The notes beneath the pieces are model-generated. The model was not told the origin of the DNA, ran no database searches, and worked only from the letters and a program-made list of their open reading frames with translations. A program made the translations under genes and the position numbers. Below are positions 16,840 to 24,775 of a stretch of DNA of 61,757 bases, piece after piece (position 1 is the first letter of the stretch; every line of letters starts with the position of its first letter). Source of the stretch: an uncultured Victivallales bacterium. GTDB lineage: Bacteria; Verrucomicrobiota; Lentisphaeria; Victivallales; UBA1829. The stretch is taken from contig CAKUJH010000020.1 in NCBI GenBank assembly GCA_934661375.1, positions 1 to 61,757 on the forward strand, read 5' to 3'.

Positions 16840-17967
16840 TTATTCGGGCAGTTCGCCGGGTTCGAGACCGAGCGGCAGGGGTTCCGGCCGTTCGCAGGTG
16901 GTCTTGAGTTCGACTTTCGCGCCGAGTTTGCTCGACTTGTCAAAGGAGAGCATGATTTCCAACACGTGGTTGGCAAGTTCGCCGTTGACACGGTGTTTGC
17001 GGCCGCTGCGCAGTGCATACGCCATGTCGGCGGCACCGATGCTGCGGCTGTTTTCCGTGTAGATATGAGTCAGCGGGACATTCTGCCAGTCGGAATTCGG
17101 GGCGCACATGCGGCTGACCCGGACCGGACCGTCGAACGTGTTGGGATCGGGAACCTGCAGAGAGCCTTCCGTTCCGTAGATTTCGATCGGGTTGTGGCCG
17201 TGCTTCCAGCAGTCAAAGCTGGCAATGACCGTAATCAGCGCGCCGCACTGGAATTCCACTACGCCGGTCAGATGCGTGGAAACGTTCACGGGATATTTGC
17301 CGAACGGAACATATTTGTCCTGATACTGCGGGGCGACTTCCGGACCCATGGTGCGGAAGTCGAAACCTTTGGTGGTAACGGCTGTAACGCTCCTGGCGGG
17401 ACCGAGCATGTTGACCAGAGCCGTCATGTAGTACGGTCCCAGATCCAGCATCGGACCCGCTCCGTAGTCATAGAAGAACGGAGCGTGCGGCCAGTGTTCC
17501 GGACCGCGGCCCATCACAATTGCCGTGCCGGACAGCGGTTTGCCGATCCAGCCGTCGTCAATGAGCTTGCGGGCGGTCTGCTGTCCGCCGCCGAGGAAGG
17601 TATCCGGAGCGCAGCCGACGCGCAGTCCTTTTTCCTTCGCCAGCGCCATCACCTTGGCGGCGTCCGCTTCGTCCACGCCGAACGGTTTTTCGGAGTAGGC
17701 GTGTTTGCCCGCGTTCAGGGTGTCCATGGCGATTTTGGAGTGAACCTGCGGCGGAGTCAGGTTCAGGACAATTTCAATGTCCTTGTTCGCCAGCAGTTCT
17801 TCGTTGGTGACATTGGGAACGCCGTAGAGTTCTTTTTTGGCGGCGGAACGTTCGGGGATGATGTCGGAGCAGGCAATGACTTCCAGAATGTTGAATTTCT
17901 GGGCAGCTTTGAAATAAGTATCGCTGATCATGCCGCATCCGATGATGCCGACTTTCGTTGTTTTCAT
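16840..17967 (-). CDS. Gfo/Idh/MocA-family NAD(P)-dependent oxidoreductase
   Basis: 375 residues with an N-terminal Rossmann fold (VGIIGCGMIS, 6-15) and the family EKP motif (93-95) whose lysine is catalytic. The C-terminal alpha/beta domain shows FFYDYGAGPMLDLGPYYMT, where the GxxxDxGxH-like catalytic His is replaced by Tyr or lies nearby. Such enzymes oxidise sugar or inositol hydroxyls. It is 21 bases downstream of the isomerase gene and ends at the minus-strand terminator. The substrate is unknown. Confidence 0.85.
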   Translation of the reverse strand: MKTTKVGIIGCGMISDTYFKAAQKFNILEVIACSDIIPERSAAKKELYGVPNVTNEELLANKDIEIVLNLTPPQVHSKIAMDTLNAGKHAYSEKPFGVDEADAAKVMALAKEKGLRVGCAPDTFLGGGQQTARKLIDDGWIGKPLSGTAIVMGRGPEHWPHAPFFYDYGAGPMLDLGPYYMTALVNMLGPARSVTAVTTKGFDFRTMGPEVAPQYQDKYVPFGKYPVNVSTHLTGVVEFQCGALITVIASFDCWKHGHNPIEIYGTEGSLQVPDPNTFDGPVRVSRMCAPNSDWQNVPLTHIYTENSRSIGAADMAYALRSGRKHRVNGELANHVLEIMLSFDKSSKLGAKVELKTTCERPEPLPLGLEPGELPE

Positions 17968-17988
17968 GATAATCAGAAATCCTTTCGA

Positions 17989-18789
17989 TTATTTGCGGCC
18001 AAGAGCCAGTTTGTTTTCGGTCATGAACTTGTAGCTCTGCGCAATGGCGGAAGTCATATCCTGTTCGCAGTAGTCCAGTTCGACCACCACCGTTTCGACC
18101 GTGTCCGGCGCAGCTTCGATCAGCTGTTTGATCGGCAGGGTGCCGGTTCCGAGCGGAAGCAGGTCAATCTTCATGTCCAGCAGACCGTTGACCATGCCGC
18201 TGTTGGCTGCGTTCTGTTTGCAGACGCCGTCTTTCATGTGGAGAAGAATAGTGCGGTCCGCGAATTTCTTGAGCATGGCGACGGGATCTTCGGTTCCCTT
18301 GTTGGTGGACCAGAAGCAGTCGATTTCGAATTTCATTTTCGGGCAGAGTTCGGCGAAGATTTCATATTTGAGCTTGCCGTCGATCCGTTCGAATTCCCAG
18401 TAATGGTTGTGCTGGAACAGTGTATAGCCGTTCTTTTCCAGAATTTCCTGCATCTGGTTGGTTTTTTCCGCCGTGGCTTTGATAGTGTCCAGATCCTTGA
18501 AATCATTCGGACCGTAACCGCAGACAATTTTCTTGAGTCCCAGCATATCGGCAATGTCCATGCATTCGCCGATGTTGGAGCCGACGCACCAGGGAGAGTG
18601 CGAAGAATAGATTTTCATGCCGAGGTCTTCGACGATTTTTTTGAGTTCGGAAGGACGGATATTCCAGAATCCGGCGGGTTCCACGCCCATGTAGCCCATG
18701 TCGGCAACATCTTTCAGAACCGCGATGAAATCTTTCTGAGCGCGTTCGCGCAGAGAATACAACTGGACGGACAACGGTTTCAACATCAT
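17989..18789 (-). CDS. Sugar phosphate isomerase/epimerase (xylose isomerase-like TIM barrel)
   Basis: 266 residues of the AP-endonuclease-2/xylose-isomerase-like family. Metal ligands likely include Glu of NHYWEFE, Asp of FEIDCFW, His of LLHMKDG and Glu of VVVELDY, the four positions used by this family. It starts MMLKPLSVQLYSLRE after AAGGAGAAAAAAGA. It is the first gene of the two-gene operon with the Gfo/Idh protein; in related operons these pairs act on keto- or inositol-type sugars. The regulator is probably the divergent AraC gene. Confidence 0.8.
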   Translation of the reverse strand: MMLKPLSVQLYSLRERAQKDFIAVLKDVADMGYMGVEPAGFWNIRPSELKKIVEDLGMKIYSSHSPWCVGSNIGECMDIADMLGLKKIVCGYGPNDFKDLDTIKATAEKTNQMQEILEKNGYTLFQHNHYWEFERIDGKLKYEIFAELCPKMKFEIDCFWSTNKGTEDPVAMLKKFADRTILLHMKDGVCKQNAANSGMVNGLLDMKIDLLPLGTGTLPIKQLIEAAPDTVETVVVELDYCEQDMTSAIAQSYKFMTENKLALGRK

Positions 18790-18830
18790 TCTTTTTTCTC
18801 CTTTTTTAAGGGTTGTTGGAACGAAATAAT

Positions 18831-18883
18831 TTGACTAAAAATCTTTGTGTGGTATATTCTACATGTGAAAAACAGAAAATCAA
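18831..18883. promoter_or_regulatory. Overlapping divergent promoters for the AraC gene and the isomerase operon
   Basis: Plus strand: TTGACT (18831-18836), 16 bases, TATATT (18853-18858), reading to the AraC gene. Minus strand: TTGATT (18883-18878), 16 bases, TAGAAT (18861-18856), reading to the isomerase. The two -10 boxes overlap by 3 bases, so polymerase binding at one should exclude the other. Confidence 0.5.
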
Positions 18884-18934
18884 TTGACTGAAAATATTAT
18901 TTCTTGACTTTGCTTATAAAAGGAGTGTGAAACG

Positions 18935-19735
18935 ATGAGCAGACATTTGCAGCAGCTGATGAATGTCGGACGTTTTGCCTGTCCGCCTGTCCCGGAAGTT
19001 ACTCCGTCCTATATCGGAAACAACATGGAATCGGTGGAAATCCTGACCGGCGGCAAGTTGCGGTTCGAACTGGACGGAGAAGAAAAAATCTTTACCCGCG
19101 GCACCGTTTTCTGGCACATGTACGGAGAACATACCATTTGCAGAACGTTTTCCGATGATCCGTACCGCTGCATCGTTTTCCATTTCAAAGTGAAGGAGAA
19201 CAAACGCCCCGGTCCGCGCGTGAGCATCTGGTCCGCTCCCGATGAAGCCGTCGCCTTCGCCGATGAATGCCATAAAGCATTCCATTCCGGCTGTGCCGAT
19301 CTCGATGCCCTGGCGGATTATGCGTATTCCATGATCCGCTGGAAAGCCCTGACCGCACAGCGGAATCATCCGCCGGATTGTCCGCAGAGTCTGCTCGCCG
19401 CCGGCGCATACATCGAACGGAATCTGGAACGGGAAATTTCTCCTGAACAGATTGCGGTTCATGCAGGAATCAGCCGTCCGCATCTGTTTGCTCTGTTCCG
19501 CAGATTCTACGGCAAGGCTCCGCTGCATTTCATTCAGGAACGCCGCATTGCCCGCGCCAAAATCATGCTGACCGCCGACAACGGAGCATCCATCAAGGAA
19601 ATTGCCATGAACTGCGGATTCAGCGAGCTGGAAGTGTTTTACCGTCAATTCAAAAAACAAGTGGGGCTGACACCGGCAGGTTATCGCCGGAAATATTCTG
19701 TCCGCCCGCAGGAAACCGGAGGGAACCATGTTTGA
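18935..19735 (+). CDS. AraC-family transcriptional regulator
   Basis: 266 residues: an N-terminal cupin-like sensor domain (residues about 20-90; SVEILTGGKLRFELDG) and a C-terminal AraC DNA-binding domain (about 150-255). The helices are plain in ISPEQIAVHAGISRPHLFAL and IKEIAMNCGFSELEVFYRQF, followed by TPAGYRRK. AAAGGAG precedes the ATG. It is divergent from the isomerase operon and overlaps the following hydrolase gene by 8 bases, so it is co-transcribed with it. Confidence 0.9.
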   Translation: MSRHLQQLMNVGRFACPPVPEVTPSYIGNNMESVEILTGGKLRFELDGEEKIFTRGTVFWHMYGEHTICRTFSDDPYRCIVFHFKVKENKRPGPRVSIWSAPDEAVAFADECHKAFHSGCADLDALADYAYSMIRWKALTAQRNHPPDCPQSLLAAGAYIERNLEREISPEQIAVHAGISRPHLFALFRRFYGKAPLHFIQERRIARAKIMLTADNGASIKEIAMNCGFSELEVFYRQFKKQVGLTPAGYRRKYSVRPQETGGNHV

Positions 19736-20342
19736 AGTAACCCAGATTGCAGTCGGTGGTTTCGACCATAATTTTTCTTATGTGATTCACGATTCTGAAA
19801 CCGGAGACACCGCTGTTGTCGATCCTTGCGGCGATGTCTCGAAAATCCGTGATGCACTGGAAAAATACCCGGATCGGAAACCGCGTTACATCCTGATTAC
19901 CCACGGACATACCGATCATACTTCCGGTCTGGCGGAAGTCCGGAAATTTTTCCCGGCACCTACGGTAACCCATCCCGTCTGCCGGATTTTTTCCGATATT
20001 CCTTTGACAGACCGGGAGAAACTGCCATTCGGAAAATCGTATATACAGGCATTTTTCACCCCCGGCCATTCCGTCAGCAGTGTCTGTTGGCTGCTGGGCG
20101 ACAACTCGGCGGTTTTCACGGGCGACACTTTGTTTGTCGGTTGCTGCGGATACTGTCATCCGGAGACCATGTTTCAGACCATGCGTGAGGTTATTTCCCG
20201 TCTGCCGGATGAAGCAGTGGTTTATTCCGGACACGATTACGGAGAAGAACCGAACGATACTCTGGGACATCAGAAACAGGTCAACCCGTTTCTTTATCTT
20301 ACGGACCTGCAGGATTTCAAGGAAGCGGTGAAAGATCTCTGA
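19728..20342 (+). CDS. Metallo-beta-lactamase-fold hydrolase, glyoxalase II-like
   Basis: 204 residues. The metal site is complete: THGHTDH gives His59, His61, Asp63, His64; TPGHS gives His114; FTGDTLF gives Asp133; YSGHDYG gives His169. The GDTLFVG segment and the small size resemble hydroxyacylglutathione hydrolase and its relatives, which cleave thioesters, but the C-terminal substrate domain is short. It overlaps the AraC gene by 8 bases and ends at a bidirectional terminator. Detoxification of methylglyoxal-type products would fit a sugar-catabolic neighbourhood, but that is inference. Confidence 0.85.
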   Translation: MFEVTQIAVGGFDHNFSYVIHDSETGDTAVVDPCGDVSKIRDALEKYPDRKPRYILITHGHTDHTSGLAEVRKFFPAPTVTHPVCRIFSDIPLTDREKLPFGKSYIQAFFTPGHSVSSVCWLLGDNSAVFTGDTLFVGCCGYCHPETMFQTMREVISRLPDEAVVYSGHDYGEEPNDTLGHQKQVNPFLYLTDLQDFKEAVKDL

Positions 20343-20348
20343 AAACAT

Positions 20349-20384
20349 AAAAACCGCACCCGCAGAAAAACGGGCGCGGTTTTT
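20349..20384. terminator. Bidirectional terminator between the glyoxalase II-like gene and the FabZ-like gene
   Basis: AAAAACCGCACCCG pairs with CGGGCGCGGTTTTT (one A-C mismatch) around an 8-base loop, giving T-tracts on both strands. Confidence 0.85.
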
Positions 20385-20404
20385 GAGAATATTCCTGAAA
20401 CAGA

Positions 20405-21322
20405 TCAGGGGTCGACAATGGCAAACAGCATGGTGGTTTCCGATGCCAGCTGACCGTCTGCATATACACAGCCGTGTCCTTTGCCGAATTTGGATTTGGT
20501 GTCCGGCATGTCGATTTCCAGACGGAGCTGCTGTCCGGGGAAAATAGGACGCAGCAGCTGAGAATCGTCGATGCCCATGAAGTAGGCGATTTTTCCGCGG
20601 TTTTCTTCACGGGAAAGCATGTAGATGGCGCCGGTCTGCGCCGCCATTTCCGCCTGCACCGGACCCATCAGCACGGAATAGCCGTCCTGATAATTGCGGA
20701 AGAGCGGTTCGCCCTGGGTCAGGTTCTTGACGCCGGTAACATGGCTGCCTTGAATTTTGCAGACATAATCCACCAGCAGGAACGGGTAGCGGTGCGGGAT
20801 CAGTTCCTTGATGCCGGTTGCGTCCATTTCACAGCAGATGCCTTTGTCGAATTCGCCGAACGGCTGAATCGGAGTGGGATCCGGGGTTTTGGGACGGACC
20901 GCCACTACGCCTTGTGCATTGCAGGCTACGCCGGCGCCGTTTTTCACCACTGCGGTGAATTCCGCACTGTCGCTGCCGAACGAGGTGATGTCCAGTTCAA
21001 AGATCATGCGGTCGCCGGGGTTGTTCGGACGGCGGAATTTGACTTTGCGGACGGATTTCAGGTAGAAATCACCTTTGAGTTCGGGGTCGAGTTTGGAACG
21101 GACCAGGACTTCCGCCAGCTGCGTGATGGCTTCAATTTCCAGCACTCCGGGGAAGATCGGGTGATTCGGGAAATGACCGAGGAAAGTCAGTTCGTTCGAG
21201 GTGATGCATTTCTGCCCGATGGCGCGGGTGTCGCTTTCCAGCATGACCTTGTCCAGCAGGACCATGGAGGGGCAGCACGGAATCAGGGTACGCAGCGCGT
21301 ACGCATCCAAGATTTTGCTCAT
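20405..21322 (-). CDS. Double-domain FabZ-like hot-dog protein
   Basis: 305 residues made of two FabZ-type (beta-hydroxyacyl-ACP dehydratase) hot-dog domains. Domain 1 (about 1-145) keeps the catalytic pair His50 in GHFPNHPIFPG and Glu64 in EIEA, but its HRYPF loop is replaced by CCPSM (16-20). Domain 2 (about 165-305) keeps HRYPFLLVD (177-185) and the Glu225 position, but the histidine is Tyr211 (FRNYQDG). FabZ normally has one 150-residue domain and works as a hexamer; this looks like a covalent dimer with one active and one structural site. It is 38 bases downstream of lpxC, as in genomes where lpxC and fabZ are adjacent or fused, so a role in hydroxymyristate or lipid A supply is likely. 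Confidence 0.8.
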   Translation of the reverse strand: MSKILDAYALRTLIPCCPSMVLLDKVMLESDTRAIGQKCITSNELTFLGHFPNHPIFPGVLEIEAITQLAEVLVRSKLDPELKGDFYLKSVRKVKFRRPNNPGDRMIFELDITSFGSDSAEFTAVVKNGAGVACNAQGVVAVRPKTPDPTPIQPFGEFDKGICCEMDATGIKELIPHRYPFLLVDYVCKIQGSHVTGVKNLTQGEPLFRNYQDGYSVLMGPVQAEMAAQTGAIYMLSREENRGKIAYFMGIDDSQLLRPIFPGQQLRLEIDMPDTKSKFGKGHGCVYADGQLASETTMLFAIVDP

Positions 21323-21360
21323 TTTTTTATCTCCTGTTCTATGGTTGATTAATGATCACT

Positions 21361-22215
21361 TCAGAGTCCGGCGGGCAGTTCTCCGGTGGCGGCAAGCATC
21401 CGCTTGACCGTTTCCACGTTGGAGGGATGTCCCGGACGGATGGCAACGATATGGGCATGAACCCGTTTCCCGGAAAGATACATATCGCCGACCATATCCA
21501 TCATTTTATGCCGTACCAGTTCATTGGGGAAACGCAGACCGCCGCTGCTGATGATGGCTCCGTTGTGGAGAATGACTGCGTTGTCCAGACTGCCGCCCTT
21601 GGCGAGTCCGGCGGCGAACAGCTGCGCCAGATCGCTGTACGAGGCGAAAGTCCGGCACGGGGCAAGTTCGCATTCAAAGGATTCCGGCGTAACATCCAGT
21701 GAGAGAAACTGGGTTCCCAACGCGGTATCGCCGAATTCGACGGTACAGGAAATCTTGAAATGGTCGCAGGGCAGGACAACCATTGTCGTCCCTTTGTTTT
21801 CGTAGGAAATAATTTTGTCGCAGGACCAGATTTTCGCCGGTTCATCCAGCTGTTTCAAGCCGGCTTCCTGAATCATATTGAAGAATTTTGTCGCGCTGCC
21901 GTCGGCAATGGGCGGCTCCGCACTGTCCATTTCCACAAAAACGTTGTCAACCTGCGCCGCATGAAGTGCCGCCATGATATGTTCAACCAGCACCACGTAG
22001 GCTTTGGATAGCGAGGCGATGGTGGTGGCGCGGCGGGTGTCGATTACACAGGCTACATGCGCCCGGACCGTCGGTCCGCCCTTCATATCTGTCCGCCGGA
22101 AAACGATTCCCGTATTGGCGGGAGCCGGTTTCATGGTCATGTGGACCCGGACGCCGGTATGCAGCGCAATCCCGCTGTAAGAAACTTCTCTGGCGATGGT
22201 ATTCTGCATTTCCAT
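21361..22215 (-). CDS. lpxC: UDP-3-O-acyl-N-acetylglucosamine deacetylase
   Basis: Catalyses the committed zinc-dependent step of lipid A synthesis. 284 residues, slightly shorter than the usual 300. The zinc ligands are His79 (VLVEHIMAAL), His236 and Asp240 (RHKMMDMVGD), with the catalytic His263 in RPGHPSN; these match the E. coli numbering closely. The C-terminus lacks any FabZ fusion, the dehydratase-like domains being encoded downstream. The start at 22215 is preceded by GGAAGGGAAAATAACGA; an ATG two codons later is possible. Confidence 0.95.
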   Translation of the reverse strand: MEMQNTIAREVSYSGIALHTGVRVHMTMKPAPANTGIVFRRTDMKGGPTVRAHVACVIDTRRATTIASLSKAYVVLVEHIMAALHAAQVDNVFVEMDSAEPPIADGSATKFFNMIQEAGLKQLDEPAKIWSCDKIISYENKGTTMVVLPCDHFKISCTVEFGDTALGTQFLSLDVTPESFECELAPCRTFASYSDLAQLFAAGLAKGGSLDNAVILHNGAIISSGGLRFPNELVRHKMMDMVGDMYLSGKRVHAHIVAIRPGHPSNVETVKRMLAATGELPAGL

Positions 22216-22279
22216 TCGTTATTTTCCCTTCCGTCTGAAAAAATTTTAAATATTTCCGGTAATTTAACCTCTATTCGGG

Positions 22280-22308
22280 ATGATTACCAGCAAAAGTTGC
22301 GCTATATT
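22280..22308 (+). promoter_or_regulatory. Candidate promoter of miaA
   Basis: TATATT (22303-22308) with ATGATT (22280-22285) 17 bases upstream; the -35 is weak. A start about 39 bases before the miaA ATG would result. Confidence 0.3.
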
Positions 22309-22353
22309 GACAACATTCAATGAAAATTTTTCAGAAAAGGAGTTTCCAGAGAT

Positions 22354-23361
22354 ATGAAAAGGCTTCGCACCGCAGTGGTAACCGGACCGACGGCAACAGG
22401 GAAAACCGCATTTGCTGTGCGGCTTGCCGCAGCACTTCAGGGGGAAATCATCAGCGCGGATTCCCGGCAGGTGTATCGCGGACTGGATATCGGCAGCGGA
22501 AAAGATCTGTCGGAATACATTCTGGCGGACGGCGAACGCGTTCCGTCTCATCTGCTGGATATTGTCGACCCGCAGTATCCTTACAATCTGGCGGAATTCA
22601 TGCGGGACTGTCATGCCGCAATGGCGGATATTCATGCCCGCGGACATCTGCCCGTGCTGTGCGGCGGAACTGCTCTTTATATAGACTCCATCCTCCGTTC
22701 CTACTGTCTTCAGGGCGGTGCGCCCGATCCGGAAAAACGATCTGAAAAACGCGGTATGTCCACGGAAGAACTGCGCGAAATGCTGTTCCGTCTCGAACCG
22801 GAATCAGAAATCCTGCGCCGCGAACCCGATAACCGGACCCGTATCATCCGGCGGATTGAACAGCTGGAAGAACAGCCGGATCATTCCCTGCTTCAGGCGG
22901 CAAATCATCCGGTTTCCGATTATGATTTCCTGGTGATCGGAGTTCTGCGTTCCCGTGCGGAACTGCATCAGCGCATTGAACAGCGTCTGGATGAACGTCT
23001 GGCGCAGGGTATGCTGGATGAGGCAGTTCGTCTGCATGACCAGGGCGTTTCCTGGGAACGTCTGGAATTTTTCGGTTTGGAATACCGGTATATGGCTCTG
23101 CACCTGCAGGGGAAAATGACTTTTCAGGAGATGCGGGATACACTCCTGGTCAAAATCCGGCAGTTCGCCAAACGACAGGATTCCTGGTTCCGCAACATGG
23201 AACGCAACGGAATCCGCATTCACTGGTTCCGTCCGGATGAATTTTCCGGAGCTTTGGAGCTGTGCCGGAAATTTCTGAACGGCGACCCCTTGCCGGAGCC
23301 GTCGTTCAAATTGAGTGAAACTTTTTACGGACCGCGTCAGCCGTCCGTAAAGAAAAATTAA
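22354..23361 (+). CDS. miaA: tRNA dimethylallyltransferase
   Basis: Adds a dimethylallyl group to A37 of tRNAs that read UNN codons. 335 residues. The P-loop GPTATGKT (11-18) and the ADSRQVYRGLDIGSGK segment (substrate loop; the family more often has GTAKP here) are visible; YNLAEF and the later DEAVRLHDQGVSWE region are typical of the family. It starts after AAAAGGAG. Its stop overlaps the fumC stop by 4 bases, so the two convergent genes have no terminator between them. Confidence 0.95.
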   Translation: MKRLRTAVVTGPTATGKTAFAVRLAAALQGEIISADSRQVYRGLDIGSGKDLSEYILADGERVPSHLLDIVDPQYPYNLAEFMRDCHAAMADIHARGHLPVLCGGTALYIDSILRSYCLQGGAPDPEKRSEKRGMSTEELREMLFRLEPESEILRREPDNRTRIIRRIEQLEEQPDHSLLQAANHPVSDYDFLVIGVLRSRAELHQRIEQRLDERLAQGMLDEAVRLHDQGVSWERLEFFGLEYRYMALHLQGKMTFQEMRDTLLVKIRQFAKRQDSWFRNMERNGIRIHWFRPDEFSGALELCRKFLNGDPLPEPSFKLSETFYGPRQPSVKKN

Positions 23362-24773
23362 TCCCGCGGTCCGGTCATTTTTTCCGGACGCACAATCTGA
23401 TCGTATTCTTCTTCGGTCATGTAACCGGCGCGCACACAGGCTTCCTTGAGCGTAAGATTTTCATGGTAAGCCTGTTTTGCAATGGCTGCGGCGTTGTCGT
23501 ATCCGATTTTCGGACTGAGAGCCGTAACCAGCATGAGCGACTGCGTGACCAGCGTATGAATCCGTTCCCGGTTGGCTCGGATGCCTTTCACTGCGTATTC
23601 TCCGAAATTATGGCAGGAATCTGCCAGCAGACGCAATTCCGTCAGCAGATCGAAAATCATGACCGGTTTGAATACGTTCAGTTCAAAATTTCCCTGGCTT
23701 GCCGCCATGCCGACGGCGGTATCCAGACCGATCACCTGCACACATACCATGGTCAGGGCTTCGCACTGTGTCGGATTGACTTTGCCCGGCATGATGGAGG
23801 AGCCGGGTTCATTTTCCGGCAGCGAGATTTCCCCGATTCCGCAGCGCGGACCGCTTGCCAGCCAGCGGACGTCGTTGGCGGTTTTCATCAGCGCACATGC
23901 CAGAGTTCTGAAGGTTCCGGAAAGCGCGGCAATGCCGTCGTGTGCCGCCAGCAGCGAAAATTTATTCGGAGCGGAAACAAACGGGAAGCCGGTGAGTTCC
24001 GCAATTTCCGCCGCCGCATCCGCCGCAAAACTTTCCGGCGCGTTCAACCCGGTTCCGACTGCCGTTCCGCCGAGCGGAAGTTCATAAAGTTCCGGCACTG
24101 TTTTTTCAATGCGCGCAATGGCAATGTCCAGCTGCGCGGCATATCCGGAAAATTCCTGTCCGAGCGTGAGCGGAACCGCATCCTGCAGATGGGTGCGTCC
24201 GATTTTGACAATGTCCTGAAATTCTTCGGATTTCATCCGGAGAATATCACGCAGTGTGCGGACTGCCGGCAGCAGCCGTTTGTATGTTTCAATCACCGCC
24301 GCAATGTGCATCGCCGCCGGGAAGGTGTCGTTGGATGACTGCGACATATTCACGTGGTCATTGGGATGAACCGGTTTTTTTGTGCCGCGTCTGCCGCCGA
24401 GCATTTCGGATGCGCGGTTGGCTATGACTTCATTGAGGTTCATGTTGGACTGCGTGCCGCTGCCGGTCATCCAGACTTTGAGCGGGAAATTGCCGTCCAG
24501 TTTTCCTGCCAGAATTTCATCTGCGGCGGAACAGACCGCGTCCGCCAGTTCCGGGGCGAGACGTCCGCTCTTTTTATTGGCGAGCGCGGATGCCTTTTTG
24601 ACAATGGCAAGCGCATGAATGACTTCCTCCGGAATGAAATCCAGCCCGATATTGAAAAAGTGAGTGGACCGCTGCGTCTGCGCGCCCCAGTATTTATCAG
24701 CGGGAACCTGAATTTCTCCCATGCTGTCCCGTTCGGTGCGGAACTCTGTCAGATTGGATGCCTGGTCATTCAT
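23358..24773 (-). CDS. fumC: Class II fumarate hydratase
   Basis: Interconverts fumarate and malate. 471 residues, the usual size, with the family signature GSSIMPGKVNPTQCE and the active-site HxxxDxN-type segments TGSGTQSNMNLNEV and HVNMSQSSNDTFP. It starts 2 bases after the manC stop and so is the last gene of the eight-gene minus-strand polysaccharide operon, an unusual position for a TCA-cycle enzyme. Confidence 0.97.
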   Translation of the reverse strand: MNDQASNLTEFRTERDSMGEIQVPADKYWGAQTQRSTHFFNIGLDFIPEEVIHALAIVKKASALANKKSGRLAPELADAVCSAADEILAGKLDGNFPLKVWMTGSGTQSNMNLNEVIANRASEMLGGRRGTKKPVHPNDHVNMSQSSNDTFPAAMHIAAVIETYKRLLPAVRTLRDILRMKSEEFQDIVKIGRTHLQDAVPLTLGQEFSGYAAQLDIAIARIEKTVPELYELPLGGTAVGTGLNAPESFAADAAAEIAELTGFPFVSAPNKFSLLAAHDGIAALSGTFRTLACALMKTANDVRWLASGPRCGIGEISLPENEPGSSIMPGKVNPTQCEALTMVCVQVIGLDTAVGMAASQGNFELNVFKPVMIFDLLTELRLLADSCHNFGEYAVKGIRANRERIHTLVTQSLMLVTALSPKIGYDNAAAIAKQAYHENLTLKEACVRAGYMTEEEYDQIVRPEKMTGPRD

Positions 24774-24775
24774 GA

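Noticed and set aside
13728..17036. A 1102-residue open frame on the minus strand opposite the 1030-residue gene
   Set aside because: It is antisense to a gene with a perfect ribosome-binding site and a terminator; its sequence has no recognisable domain and the long frame follows from codon bias in the plus-strand gene.
16807..18834. A 675-residue open frame on the plus strand opposite the oxidoreductase and isomerase
   Set aside because: It spans two well-recognised minus-strand genes, a terminator and their junction; a shadow of codon bias.
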